64,000 nt of DNA from Spongorhabdus nitratireducens (GCA_947387575.1 CANDOC010000003.1:248001-312000); one strand, 5' to 3'. Positions 18,061-27,936 are shown, counted from the stretch's first letter. Numbers and translations: made by a program. The notes: generated by a model not told the origin, from the letters alone.

Positions 18061-18096
18061 AAAAAACCGGACAGAAAATCCTGTCCGGTTTTTTTT
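18061..18096. terminator. Bidirectional terminator between the two porin genes
   Basis: AAAAAACCGGACAG (18061-18074) pairs with CTGTCCGGTTTTTT (18081-18094) around a 6-nt loop. The symmetrical A and T runs suit both convergent genes. Confidence 0.95.
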
Positions 18097-18187
18097 GACA
18101 CTTATGTCAATTTGGCAAGGTTGCTCCGCAGCGGGAGGTGGCTCAATACCTCCCTCTTAAACAACCGTTACCAGTGTCATGCCATCC

Positions 18188-19450
18188 TTAGAAGATGGAC
18201 TTGGTGTACTCGATGTAGAAACGGTTAGAACGGTCACGGTTCTTCATGCTGTTATTGGTTTCACCAATCTTGGTACCGTTTGCATTCGCCTGAACGTGCA
18301 GCCACTTAACCTTCAGGCCTTTCAGCTTACCGTCAAACTTGTAGGTAACGAAACTGAAGGTTTCCTGACGCTTGAAGTCGCTCTTGTAGTTCTTGGCATC
18401 TTTACCTTGAGCGTAGTAAACGTCCCAGCTCAGACCCGGCATGCCCAGATCAGCAAAGTTGTAACCGGCTTCAACAATCCAGGCCTTTTCACCTTCCTTG
18501 TCGTAGTCGTACCACTGAGACAGGGTAGTGTTGTAGGAACCAGCGTTACCCTTGTCACCTACGTTGTCATCCCAGTCGCCATCTTTAACTTTGTTGAAAC
18601 CGAAGCCCAGGTAGGCATTCATGTAGTTGATCTTGGCGTTGGCATTGAAGTAGCTGGACTTGTAGTCCTGGTTGCTGTACAGCTTGCCATCGTCAGTAGC
18701 GTGACCGTAACGGATATCGGTATCCAGAGTCATGCCTTCAGCCAGCTCAAAGCTGTGAGCTGCTTTCAGGAAGGTCTTCTTCAGGTAGTCCTTGGACACC
18801 AGACGCTCGGCAGTCAGGTCAATACCGGCGATGCTGTAGTTCACACCGTACAGGGTAACGTTGTCCAGCTTGTCTTTACCGTCGTTGACATACAGGTCAC
18901 GGCTCAGAGCGGACTGGTTACGGTCGCTGGCACCAGTGATGCGGGAAGCGTAAACCTTCAGATCCTGCCATTCAGCAGACAGGTCCAGACCGTTGGAGCT
19001 ACCAGCCAGGATACGAGAGCCGGAGTTACCGTACAGCTCGTAGCCACGCTTTTTAACACCGTAGGAACCTTTCAGCGCTACTTCGCCAAGGTTGTACTTG
19101 GCTTTTACGAATGCTTGCTGAAAACCAGCAATATCGTTGGCCTTGCCGTCAGAACCTTTGGCAACGTTGGAGATTGAAGAGTTCTTTTCTGCATTAAAGG
19201 TGTGAGTTGCACCTGCAGTCAGTTCAAAACCCACCATGTCATTCAGGAAATAGCCGGAATCAAAATCTGCGATCAGCGCCTGAACCCATTCATCACGATA
19301 GTATTTAGGGTTGCTTGCGTTGTCCTTCTGCTTCCAGTAGTAATTTCTGTAGGTCAGATCCAGGGACGGCTCGAAATTAATGAGCTCACTAGCCTGCGCA
19401 GAGGTCGCTGCGGCAGCTGCGATAGCAGCAGCTAATACCAGCTTTTTCAT
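18188..19450 (-). CDS. OprD-family outer-membrane porin
   Basis: The protein has 420 residues from ATG 19450, chosen because a typical signal peptide (MKKLVLAAAIAAAAATSAQA) starts there and TTGGAG lies 6 nt upstream. Features of OprD barrels are YRNYYWKQ early on, a GYELYGNSGSRILAGSSNGL segment that parallels the neighbouring porin, many aromatic-ended strands and a C-terminal YTKSIF with terminal Phe. It is a shorter paralogue of the porin at 16547. The divergently transcribed LysR gene at 19719 shares its upstream region and may regulate it. Confidence 0.88.
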   Translation of the reverse strand: MKKLVLAAAIAAAAATSAQASELINFEPSLDLTYRNYYWKQKDNASNPKYYRDEWVQALIADFDSGYFLNDMVGFELTAGATHTFNAEKNSSISNVAKGSDGKANDIAGFQQAFVKAKYNLGEVALKGSYGVKKRGYELYGNSGSRILAGSSNGLDLSAEWQDLKVYASRITGASDRNQSALSRDLYVNDGKDKLDNVTLYGVNYSIAGIDLTAERLVSKDYLKKTFLKAAHSFELAEGMTLDTDIRYGHATDDGKLYSNQDYKSSYFNANAKINYMNAYLGFGFNKVKDGDWDDNVGDKGNAGSYNTTLSQWYDYDKEGEKAWIVEAGYNFADLGMPGLSWDVYYAQGKDAKNYKSDFKRQETFSFVTYKFDGKLKGLKVKWLHVQANANGTKIGETNNSMKNRDRSNRFYIEYTKSIF

Positions 19451-19718
19451 TGAAAGACTCCAAGTGTGTGTGCGTGCATATTTGTAAAGTCGGCATGACA
19501 ATTTCTTTGCACCCGCCATACCGTTGTTTCCGATTATCTATTTACCTTCACTTGGGTCATATCGAATACCAGCATACCCACATGCAAAATTCTGATATCA
19601 ATACGGATACTGCCGTCCTTGCATCGAAGATTAGAATGTGCGCATAGATTTTTTTGATACTGCCGGATGGAACTTTTGCCTTTATAGCGAAAAAAGCGGC
19701 CCCAGATACGAGTTATTC

Positions 19719-20783
19719 ATGAAAACAGGCATCAGAAACCCTTACTCTGCACAGGTTTCACCGATAGATGAAAACATCAGCCTGAGCCGGTTGAACCTGA
19801 ATCTGCTTCCCAGTCTCAAGGCATTACTGGACACTCGCAGTGTGACTGAGGCTGCCCGGCAATTGTGTGTGACTCAGCCCACCATGAGCCGCAACCTTGC
19901 TTCCCTGCGTGAGAACCTGTGTGATCCACTGCTGATCAGGGCAGGAAACACCACCACCCTCTCCGAGCTGGCACAGGCTATTCATCCCAGTATTAACCGT
20001 CTGGTAGTTGAAGCTGCAACAATATTTGAAAACTCCACCTTTGATCCCTCAACGACTTCACGTCATTTCCGCATCGCCGGGGGGTATGTCACGGTACAGG
20101 AAATTTTGCCGCAGGCATTATGTGAGCTGAGGACGCTGGCACCCAACTTCACTTTCGAACTTGAGCTACTGGACGAACATACGCTGGAAAAGCTGCATAA
20201 CGGTGAGATTGATCTGGCTGTTGGTTATTCAGGCATGCCGCCAGCCGGGCTGCGCAGTCAGGAATTTGTACGCTACCGTCTCGCCTGTCTGATGAGTGCC
20301 GATCACCCTCTGGCAAACCGTGCGCTGACTATGGAAGACTTGCGCCAGTATCCTCATCTGGTGCAGACATCCGGTTGTTCCATGGCCCCCCAGGTTCAGG
20401 ACTTTTATGCCCGGCATAGTATTGAACCCAAACTTTCAAGCCCAAGCTTTGGTGCCACACGCAGTATTCTTGCTGGTAGTGATTATCTGACCTTCTGCAC
20501 TCCCTTGAAAAGTATGCTGGATGACCGTTTGGTTGTGCGACAAATTCCTGACAATCCACCGGAAGTCGAACATCGTATCGTCTGGCCGGAATACTGGAAC
20601 GCGAATCGGGCTCATCGCTGGCTGCGGGATATGATTTTTCAGTGCACTAACCAGATACTGGAAGATCGTTACAATGTACTCGCACACAGTGGTGGCGCAA
20701 TAACACCTAACGAATGCAATACAGTGCAGCCCATTCACAGCAAACAGGAAGGTGGTTGTACTGGTGCTTCAATGGCGGGTTAA
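19719..20783 (+). CDS. LysR-family transcriptional regulator
   Basis: The protein has 354 residues from ATG 19719. The N-terminal winged HTH (residues about 25-85) shows SVTEAARQLCVTQPTMSRNL, and the rest is a periplasmic-binding-like effector domain (EIDLAVGYSGMPPAG, LACLMSADHPLA) of the NodD/LinR-like LysR subgroup. An in-frame start further up at 19638 would add a cysteine- and aromatic-containing tail without homology. It is divergent from the OprD gene with a 268-bp shared upstream region, the usual LysR target arrangement. No inducer can be inferred. Confidence 0.88.
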   Translation: MKTGIRNPYSAQVSPIDENISLSRLNLNLLPSLKALLDTRSVTEAARQLCVTQPTMSRNLASLRENLCDPLLIRAGNTTTLSELAQAIHPSINRLVVEAATIFENSTFDPSTTSRHFRIAGGYVTVQEILPQALCELRTLAPNFTFELELLDEHTLEKLHNGEIDLAVGYSGMPPAGLRSQEFVRYRLACLMSADHPLANRALTMEDLRQYPHLVQTSGCSMAPQVQDFYARHSIEPKLSSPSFGATRSILAGSDYLTFCTPLKSMLDDRLVVRQIPDNPPEVEHRIVWPEYWNANRAHRWLRDMIFQCTNQILEDRYNVLAHSGGAITPNECNTVQPIHSKQEGGCTGASMAG

Positions 20784-20815
20784 ATCTCTGATAGCTGACA
20801 GTTTCCATACATCTA

Positions 20816-22384
20816 TCAGTCGAGTACTTTACTCCGGTAGCTTTCGTCTTGCTTCAGAGGTAACCAGATTCTGAAGCAGGCACCACCGCTGCGGCGGTTG
20901 GTTGCATGGACAGATCCGCCATGATCATTGATGATTTCACGACTGATCGCTAATCCAAGTCCGGTACCACCACTGCCGCTGGCATTCTTGCTGCTTTGGG
21001 TAAACTTGTCGAAAATAGCTTCCAGCTCATCTTCGGGAATGCCAACACCCTGATCTTTAAGCTTCAGGGTAATACCCTCCTCTGAGCCCTGCTTTTCACA
21101 TTCCAGCTCGACGGCAATCGTTGATCCGTCCGGAGAGAATTTAATCGCATTTCCCATCAGGTTGGTTAGCACCTGACGTATTCTCACTTTGTCGCAGCTG
21201 ATCATCGGCACAGACTGATCATTGAGAATATCCAGCTTCTGTTGTTTTTCAGTGAGTAGCGGACTGAGCTGGTGCATAACATCTTTCACCAGCTGCACCG
21301 GGTTTTCCTCTGCCATTTGATAATCCACCTTTCCTGCCTCAAGTTTTGACAGGTCAAGCAGGTCATTCAGCAGCCCCAGCAGCTGTTGCCCACTGGTATT
21401 AATCAGAGTGAAATATTCTTTTAGTGATTCCCTTTCACCATCATCAGTCTCCATACCACCCAGTTCAGAGAAGCTGAGAATAGCGTGCATGGGGGTACGC
21501 AGTTCATGCGACATATTATGGAGGAATTCACTTTTAAGCCGGTTAGCCCGCTCTGCTTCATACATTGCCGCAGTGCGTTCGCAGTTTTCTATTCGCAGCT
21601 GGCGGTTGGCCTGCTCCAGTCTTTCGCGCTGTTGCTCTATTTTGACAATATTGTCGTGCAGTATGCCCTGCAGTTGGTTGAAACGAGTGATGATATCGCC
21701 CAGCTCATGGTTCGGTATCTTGTCGATGATATAGCGTCTGGGGTTAAGCGGATCCTGGCTTTCAGCTTCCAGCTTTGAACGAAGCAACAGAATGGGGCCG
21801 AAAACCAGATAGCGAAGCGACAGACTGGTAACCAGCGTAACGAAGCCGGCAATGATAATGACCAGTCCTAAAATACGCATTACGTAGGCATTCAGTTCCG
21901 GCTGTAGCTCAGAGCTATCAAGCACAACGGCCAGTTTGTCGCCCTCTTCTTCCCAGAATGTCTGGTAGCGCTCCCGGCTTAACAGTTTGGATCCTGCTCT
22001 TGTAGGCCAGTGTTCAGGCCAATAGTCTTCTGATTCGCCCAGAGTGAACTCAGCACTCCCTGAACGATAGCGGGCGATGGCAACGATTCCGGCATCAGTC
22101 TCAATCAGATTCTGTAGTTGCTCCTGACCCAAAACCTCACCAGCTTCCGCAGACTGCTTCATGCTGTGATAGCCCGTCAGCGCTTTCTGCTCCAGCGTTT
22201 GCAGCCAGGTTGTCTCGAACCGGTAATAGGAAGGCACCAGAATTATGGCTTCAATCACCATAATTCCGGCAAACACAGCCATTGTTACCAGCCAGCAAAG
22301 GCGGCAGCGTATAAAAGGAGCCCTGGTTGCAGATGATCCGGCTGTTTCCTGTTTCTTTACTGTCACTGAAAGATGCCCGCCCAA
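20816..22384 (-). CDS. Membrane sensor histidine kinase without adjacent response regulator
   Basis: The protein has 522 residues. A first membrane helix (about 30-52) and a second (about 172-195) enclose a periplasmic sensor of about 120 residues, followed by a HAMP-like linker and coiled coil. The H-box is FLHNMSHELRTPMHA with the phosphorylated His, and the catalytic ATPase domain shows N-box NLMGNAIKFSPDG, DQGVGIPE and GTGLGLAISREII. No receiver domain is fused and no response-regulator gene adjoins, so it is an orphan kinase. The start is uncertain: the first 25 residues are unusual. Confidence 0.9.
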   Translation of the reverse strand: MGGHLSVTVKKQETAGSSATRAPFIRCRLCWLVTMAVFAGIMVIEAIILVPSYYRFETTWLQTLEQKALTGYHSMKQSAEAGEVLGQEQLQNLIETDAGIVAIARYRSGSAEFTLGESEDYWPEHWPTRAGSKLLSRERYQTFWEEEGDKLAVVLDSSELQPELNAYVMRILGLVIIIAGFVTLVTSLSLRYLVFGPILLLRSKLEAESQDPLNPRRYIIDKIPNHELGDIITRFNQLQGILHDNIVKIEQQRERLEQANRQLRIENCERTAAMYEAERANRLKSEFLHNMSHELRTPMHAILSFSELGGMETDDGERESLKEYFTLINTSGQQLLGLLNDLLDLSKLEAGKVDYQMAEENPVQLVKDVMHQLSPLLTEKQQKLDILNDQSVPMISCDKVRIRQVLTNLMGNAIKFSPDGSTIAVELECEKQGSEEGITLKLKDQGVGIPEDELEAIFDKFTQSSKNASGSGGTGLGLAISREIINDHGGSVHATNRRSGGACFRIWLPLKQDESYRSKVLD

Positions 22385-22567
22385 AAAATATGAGACTACA
22401 GAGTCCTTATCGGCCGTCTTTCCTTCAGCATTGACATCAGCCGGTCTGAAACCATCAAGGTGTCAATTATTTACCGAAAGTGAATCTATACTGACTTGGC
22501 CGGGTTTACCTCCTTCAGCCATGTTCTGCTTCAACGTCAAGCCGGTACCCTTGATAGCAGGTGTGAT

Positions 22568-23269
22568 ATGCCTTTCAGCTTTGCCAGTCTGATTCGATGC
22601 TGTGGCTGTTGTTTCGGCCTGCGGCGGCGCAGGGACTATGAAGATCTGGAACAGGAAGTAGCAGCTGCTGAAATTCCTCCCTTGCCCTCGCCCCTGAGCC
22701 GTCCCTTTGAGGCAACCCGAACACAGACAGGCCCGAATGGTTTGCCAGCCTTTCCCCAGTCAGCGATCGCGCAGGCACACCAGAATATTCGCAGCCTGAG
22801 ATTTGGCAAAGCGATAGTAAATTACTACCGGCTGGATCCTGATCATGACTTCCTTATCAGCGATTATCTTCGTGATGTAGAACGCGCCATCGGAGGCTAT
22901 TCCAATTTCGAAATCCCCCCACCCTGCTTTATTATCGCATTTACCCTTCTGACAGCCTCGATACCACCGGATCAATCACCCTACGAAGCCATTCCCTGCG
23001 CCATGTACACCGCTCTTTCAGTGACCAATGAAACTGACTATTTCAGACGCCGGCACTTTATCCTCGGGCGCTTTACCATGTATCCGGCCGTTTCCACGCT
23101 GCAGCCAACATCCGCAGGCGCTACTTCATGGCGTAATATCTGCCTCGATTTTGCTTTCAATCACAGCAATCTGATGATGTCACTGACCAGCAGTGAGGCC
23201 GGCTATCAGGCTGCTGCACGTCATCTTCGGGACTGGGCTGACGATACCGCCCAACAGCAACAGGCCTGA
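22568..23269 (+). CDS. Uncharacterised protein with N-terminal cysteine cluster
   Basis: I do not recognise this 233-residue protein. Its start is taken at ATG 22568, preceded by GCAGGTG. The N-terminus reads LIRCCGCCFGLRRRR: four Cys at 11, 12, 14 and 15 followed by arginines, an arrangement like S-palmitoylation sites of eukaryotic membrane proteins and of some bacterial effectors. A proline-rich linker precedes a globular, mostly helical domain (about 75-225) that contains the hydrophobic segment PPPCFIIAFTLLTASI. There is no signal peptide. The short gap to comM (75 bp, same strand) suggests possible co-transcription but no functional tie. Confidence 0.6.
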   Translation: MPFSFASLIRCCGCCFGLRRRRDYEDLEQEVAAAEIPPLPSPLSRPFEATRTQTGPNGLPAFPQSAIAQAHQNIRSLRFGKAIVNYYRLDPDHDFLISDYLRDVERAIGGYSNFEIPPPCFIIAFTLLTASIPPDQSPYEAIPCAMYTALSVTNETDYFRRRHFILGRFTMYPAVSTLQPTSAGATSWRNICLDFAFNHSNLMMSLTSSEAGYQAAARHLRDWADDTAQQQQA

Positions 23270-23344
23270 CGCCCTTCTTTACAGTCATTTACTGCTACTT
23301 TTTATTGTTTCTATAAATAAAAACACCCCGACAGGATGTAACCC

Positions 23345-24847
23345 ATGATGCTGGCCACTGTTTTCAGCCGGGCCCAATGTGGTATCGAAGCCCCTCTGGT
23401 AACGGTCGAAACTCATATTTCCAATGGTTTGCCAGCTTTCAATATTGTGGGACTGGCTGAAACCGCTGTGCGAGAGAGTCGGGACAGAGTTCGCAGCGCC
23501 CTGCTCAATGCCGGATTTGAGTTTCCTGCTCGTCGAATCACCGTAAACCTGGCCCCGGCAGATCTACCCAAGGAAGGCGGGCGGTTTGATTTGCCTATTG
23601 CCATCAGTCTGTTGCTAGCCAGTGGCCAGCTGGAATGCTCTGGGATTGCCCAATATGAACTGATTGGAGAACTTGCTCTGACCGGCATGCTTCGCTCCGT
23701 TCGAGGAGCACTGCCTGCAGCAATCTGTTGTGGCAAAGCCGGAAGACAGCTACTACTTCCGAAAACCAATCAGGCTGAGGCTGCTGTTGCAGAGCAAAGT
23801 ACCGTACTACCTGCTGAACACCTGTTAAACATTTGCGGACACCTGTCCGGAGAGAAGCCCGTAATCCCTGCCAGCTCTGACTCGATTTCATCCCGTCAAA
23901 CATCATCATGCTTTGCTGACATGATGGATGTTCATGGCCAACAGCGAGCCCGAAGAGCTCTGGAAATAGCAGCCGCAGGCAGTCACAACCTGCTGTTAAG
24001 TGGCCCGCCGGGAACCGGCAAGACCATGCTGGCTTCACGCCTGCCCGGCATCTTGCCCGCACTTGAAAGCAATGAAGCGCTTGAAGTGACTGCAATCTAT
24101 TCTGTCAGCACTCACAATGCAGCTCCCGAATGGAAGCAGCGCCCTTTCAGGGCTCCACACCATACTGCATCGGCACCAGCACTGGTTGGAGGTGGCAGTC
24201 ATCCATTGCCCGGTGAGATTTCACTTGCCCATCACGGTGTGCTGTTCATGGACGAGCTGCCGGAATACGACCGTAAAGTTTTAGAGGTGTTACGGGAGCC
24301 CATTGAATCAGGTCGCATTACAATTTCTCGCGCCCGACAACAGATAACTTATCCTGCACGATTTCAATTGATTGCAGCGATGAACCCCTGCCCCTGTGGC
24401 TATGCGGGTGATAAACAGCGTACATGCCAGTGTTCTCCCGATCAGGTTTCACGCTATAAACGCAAACTGTCCGGTCCTTTACTGGATCGATTTGATTTAC
24501 AAATTGATGTCCCACGCCCGGAGTCACTGCCGTTACCAGGCGATATTCCTGACAAACAGCCCGAAAACTCTGAAACAATCAGACAGCGAGTGATTACAGC
24601 GCGATCCCGGCAACTAAAACGTCAGAATTACTGTAATCAGCAGCTGAGAGGAAAAATGCTTGAACAGCATTGCTTACTTGAAAAACCGGAAAGAGACTTA
24701 TTAAATCAGGCAATGGACAGGCTTGGCCTTTCAGCCAGAGCCTGTCACCGAATCTTGAGAGTAGCACGCACTATTGCTGACCTGGAGGGTACTGACAAAA
24801 TACAACGTCAACATCTCGCAGAAGCTCTGGGATACAGACTTACTTAA
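23345..24847 (+). CDS. comM: ComM/YifB-like Mg-chelatase-family AAA+ helicase
   Basis: The protein has 500 residues, the usual length. The N-terminal Lon-protease-like domain includes ARRITVNLAPADLPKEGGRF. The AAA+ core has Walker A GPPGTGKTM and Walker B HGVLFMDELPEY, plus a cysteine motif AMNPCPCGYAG and a C-terminal helical Mg-chelatase domain. ComM is a hexameric helicase that promotes branch migration during natural transformation. comM is a frequent landing site for Tn7-like islands in other genera. Here the gene is intact and the Tn7-like element lies elsewhere. Start could be at 23345 or the next codon. Confidence 0.94.
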   Translation: MMLATVFSRAQCGIEAPLVTVETHISNGLPAFNIVGLAETAVRESRDRVRSALLNAGFEFPARRITVNLAPADLPKEGGRFDLPIAISLLLASGQLECSGIAQYELIGELALTGMLRSVRGALPAAICCGKAGRQLLLPKTNQAEAAVAEQSTVLPAEHLLNICGHLSGEKPVIPASSDSISSRQTSSCFADMMDVHGQQRARRALEIAAAGSHNLLLSGPPGTGKTMLASRLPGILPALESNEALEVTAIYSVSTHNAAPEWKQRPFRAPHHTASAPALVGGGSHPLPGEISLAHHGVLFMDELPEYDRKVLEVLREPIESGRITISRARQQITYPARFQLIAAMNPCPCGYAGDKQRTCQCSPDQVSRYKRKLSGPLLDRFDLQIDVPRPESLPLPGDIPDKQPENSETIRQRVITARSRQLKRQNYCNQQLRGKMLEQHCLLEKPERDLLNQAMDRLGLSARACHRILRVARTIADLEGTDKIQRQHLAEALGYRLT

Positions 24848-24871
24848 AGCCCTCCTTTGAGAGTCTCTCAA

Positions 24872-27718
24872 TTAAAGAAGAACCTTGAATACGCTGGCAA
24901 ATGACGAGGAGTCACTTCTCTTTTTAGCATAGGTTCCATCTATCGCTTTAATTAATTCTAAAGCAGCCACCTCATTTGCTGAGCTAGCCTCTTCTATATT
25001 AAAGACCATAGTATTAAGTGTTTTGCCCCGCATTGAGACAAACATCGCTAGTTGTTGTAGCTTGGTGCGTGCTTCCATAAGATTGCAAACTTCATCTACA
25101 CGATCTTTAGCTGATGGAATGACTTTAACTTTATCTATTTCATCCTTTGACGCCAGCCCTAAAGCCCTGACAGAAATTAGCGCTGATACTCCGTCTGCTC
25201 CGGATCCAACTTCAAAAACAATATAACCTTTTGCCGCATTTAGTCGAATATGACTAATGAGTGTCACAGCCAAACAGCCTGCTGCATCGGGGTTACATTC
25301 ACCCCATTTTTTAAATGCCTGACCTGTTATTACTGCATTGCTTTTAATTAAATCAAGGCCTCCCTGAAGTGCAGCAAGAACAGAGTCATATTGATAACTT
25401 TCTTCTTGAACCTGAACCGGTTTCAATACCCTTCCAGCCTCCCTTACACGATGTTGCTCTGGATGATGTAATCCATAAGGCCTGGCACCATCGTGTGGCA
25501 GTGCTGCACTCATTAAGGACATTGACATCGAATGGTACGCCGGTTGAGGAGGTACATAGCTATCAACCTGCAACTGCTCAGCCTCTGTCACCGGAGCCGT
25601 TGGCTGGTTAGAAATACTTGCTTGAGCAATACCAGACCCGGCAGGCTCAGGAATAATCCCAGGAACACGGTCATTAACCTGCAGTCTCTCGGTTATAACA
25701 GCAGGCGGAGGTGGTACAGGGTGAAGAACGGGTGGCACCTTCATAATAGAAGAGCCGGGCTCTACAGATTGTAAACAACTTGTAGTCACAGAACGCTGTA
25801 CCGGAGTATTGTCAACAGAATAGCCGACTACGTAATGGCTTGTCGTGGGCTGGTTCTGGCCTGGATATGCACCTGTAACTGTTTCAAGTTTCTGGGGAGT
25901 CCCGCCAGGATAATGCACCAATTCTCCCGCTCTGGTACCACCTGTGAATTGCCCTGATCTCTTCGAGTCTTCGTCAGAATACGGTGGGGGATAGTCAGGC
26001 CCGGCAGTATGCATAAAAGGTCGAGAATCTGCAGACATATGAGGAGAAGATGAAGAGTGAGACTGAGAGTGTGATTTATTCTGAGGGTCAAAACTCTGAT
26101 TACAGCTATTTTCAACATAAACCAACTGTGCAGCTATATCTTCACTAAACTGAAGACAAGAGTAAAACATTGTTCCCCATGTAGGATGATGTTTTTCCCT
26201 CAAGGTATTGAACACATTGTCTATTGAGCACCCGTTTTTCATCCGGTGCATCAATCTTGCTTCTTCACAGCCCAGTAACTTGTATGCAAACAAGTATTCC
26301 AGTCTGGCATGGGCACCTGACATGGTTTGTCTTAAACGCTCCATATGCACTTGGGATATGGGGTCACTCGGACGTAACATTCGTTCGTACAAACTATGCT
26401 GGACATTTTCACATTCATTTTTAAATACCCATGCCCTAATAAAATCATCTATTGGCATTTTTAGACGCAAAAAGGCAGTACCTACTTCATTCCACTGCCT
26501 TCCCTGAAGCAATACAAGAAGATGATCAAACGGGTGTGAATCTGTTTCTACTGCCTGGAAAGATGCTTCGGCGTCTAAAGAACCCAGTAAGGCTCTGCCA
26601 AAATTAACCGTACAATCCAGGAGATCAGGGCAGTGTACAACGACTATTACAATTTCATAATCCGTTAATATACTTCGATCCTGACCTAAACCATCGTTTA
26701 TTTCTCGAAGTACGTTAAACTCTTGCAATGATATTTTCTTATTAAAATAAAGAGTACGTTCTTCTTGAACACTGTTCAGCCGCTCAATAATGTATGTTTT
26801 TTTGGATGGAGCAACACACTCAACTGCCATGAGAAGATAATTATAGGTACAGGGAATTGCTTTTTTACCAAACTGTCTGCCTGACCAACAATCGAGAAGT
26901 TCAACCCATTCATTCTGACCAGTCTGATGCAGATAATTGCATGCACCATAATTACCACCAACCACCAAAGATATATGTCGGCAAAAGGGAAGAAATTCTT
27001 TTTCTGCCTTCAATAACTGCAGATCACTAGCGTTTAAAAGAAAGTCATCTTTACCAGACAGGCGTAATCCGATTTGCTGCCAGTTGTCATGAATACCTCT
27101 CAGTTCAGACATTAAACTGGAGATATTGGCTATCAACTTACAACCACCTTCTTCAAGACTATCAAAAAAAGATAGCATTTCTCCCCAGGTCATCTTGTCG
27201 GTGCATTTTTGCTCCAAATATTTTTGCCGCATGAGTTCAAGCAACAAAAGTAACCTTTGCTCTTCAAGAAGCTGGGGGTAATTATATTTCCGCCAGTACT
27301 GGCCTGCTCCACTGGAAATATATTCTCCAAGTACTGCGCTGTAACTGCTGTATAACCGCGGTATAAGAGCCTTCAATGACGGGCTCCGTGTTGAAAGCAA
27401 AACCAGATCCAGATACGTCAATTCTTTTTGAGATAAAGACCAGGACGCGATAGCCTCACCTGAATATCCAAGACTCGGATCTACAGAAACCGGCTCCTCA
27501 GTGAAATTATCTACAGTTTTTTTCTTCTTTTTGCCTTGTTTCAGTCTTGGCTCTTTTGAGGTTACCCCTCCGCATAACAGCAAAACCTTTTCCTGCTTAT
27601 CTAATGACTCAGATAAAAATGAGAACCCTGATTTCGAACTGACTTCTAAAGACCATAAAATACAAATAAGAAACAATAAAGTCAGAGAATTTTTAAGCCT
27701 ATACCTCGAGGAATTCAT
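24872..27718 (-). CDS. Large secreted orphan protein with possible death-fold-like repeats
   Basis: I cannot name a family for this 948-residue protein. An N-terminal hydrophobic stretch (LTLLFLICILWSLEVSS) looks like a signal peptide or anchor. Residues about 80-550 are helical and contain several segments with the spacing of death-fold domains: a Trp-led helix (NWQQIGLRLSGKDDFLL; QWNEVGTAFLRLKMPIDDFI) and later a Trp/Thr helix-turn (KMTWGEMLSFFDSL; HPTWGTMFYSCLQF; KAIPCTYNYLLMAVECV). A proline-, serine- and histidine-rich region (about 555-780) follows, then a C-terminal helical domain. AT-rich codon use differs from the flanking comM and rep genes. It could be a host-directed protein, but that is inference. 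Confidence 0.65.
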   Translation of the reverse strand: MNSSRYRLKNSLTLLFLICILWSLEVSSKSGFSFLSESLDKQEKVLLLCGGVTSKEPRLKQGKKKKKTVDNFTEEPVSVDPSLGYSGEAIASWSLSQKELTYLDLVLLSTRSPSLKALIPRLYSSYSAVLGEYISSGAGQYWRKYNYPQLLEEQRLLLLLELMRQKYLEQKCTDKMTWGEMLSFFDSLEEGGCKLIANISSLMSELRGIHDNWQQIGLRLSGKDDFLLNASDLQLLKAEKEFLPFCRHISLVVGGNYGACNYLHQTGQNEWVELLDCWSGRQFGKKAIPCTYNYLLMAVECVAPSKKTYIIERLNSVQEERTLYFNKKISLQEFNVLREINDGLGQDRSILTDYEIVIVVVHCPDLLDCTVNFGRALLGSLDAEASFQAVETDSHPFDHLLVLLQGRQWNEVGTAFLRLKMPIDDFIRAWVFKNECENVQHSLYERMLRPSDPISQVHMERLRQTMSGAHARLEYLFAYKLLGCEEARLMHRMKNGCSIDNVFNTLREKHHPTWGTMFYSCLQFSEDIAAQLVYVENSCNQSFDPQNKSHSQSHSSSSPHMSADSRPFMHTAGPDYPPPYSDEDSKRSGQFTGGTRAGELVHYPGGTPQKLETVTGAYPGQNQPTTSHYVVGYSVDNTPVQRSVTTSCLQSVEPGSSIMKVPPVLHPVPPPPAVITERLQVNDRVPGIIPEPAGSGIAQASISNQPTAPVTEAEQLQVDSYVPPQPAYHSMSMSLMSAALPHDGARPYGLHHPEQHRVREAGRVLKPVQVQEESYQYDSVLAALQGGLDLIKSNAVITGQAFKKWGECNPDAAGCLAVTLISHIRLNAAKGYIVFEVGSGADGVSALISVRALGLASKDEIDKVKVIPSAKDRVDEVCNLMEARTKLQQLAMFVSMRGKTLNTMVFNIEEASSANEVAALELIKAIDGTYAKKRSDSSSFASVFKVLL

Positions 27719-27936
27719 AATGTACCTCTTGCTTTGGCATAAATATCTTTGATTAATTATTAAGTATTCACAGTCTAGTCATTACTGTAAATAATTCATG
27801 TAAAATAAATTTATATTCAAATCCCTGATCATGAGAAAAGAACACTATGTTTATTTTTTTACTCAAGGTCGGCACACCATACTGCCTTGCAGCATGATAA
27901 AATCATGACATTTCACTCAAGGCATTTGTCAAAACA

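Noticed and set aside
18179-19177. 332-codon plus-strand frame antisense to the OprD gene
   Set aside because: It mirrors the strong codon bias of the porin, has no ribosome-binding site or domain, and the minus strand has a signal peptide and OprD features.
22568-23269. Cyclin-like fold in the cysteine-cluster protein
   Set aside because: Some hydrophobic spacing recalls Pho80-type cyclins, but no diagnostic residues could be aligned by eye.
23345-24847. comM as the insertion site of the Tn7-like element
   Set aside because: comM is full length with all motifs, and the transposon end is 12 kb away beside amtB.
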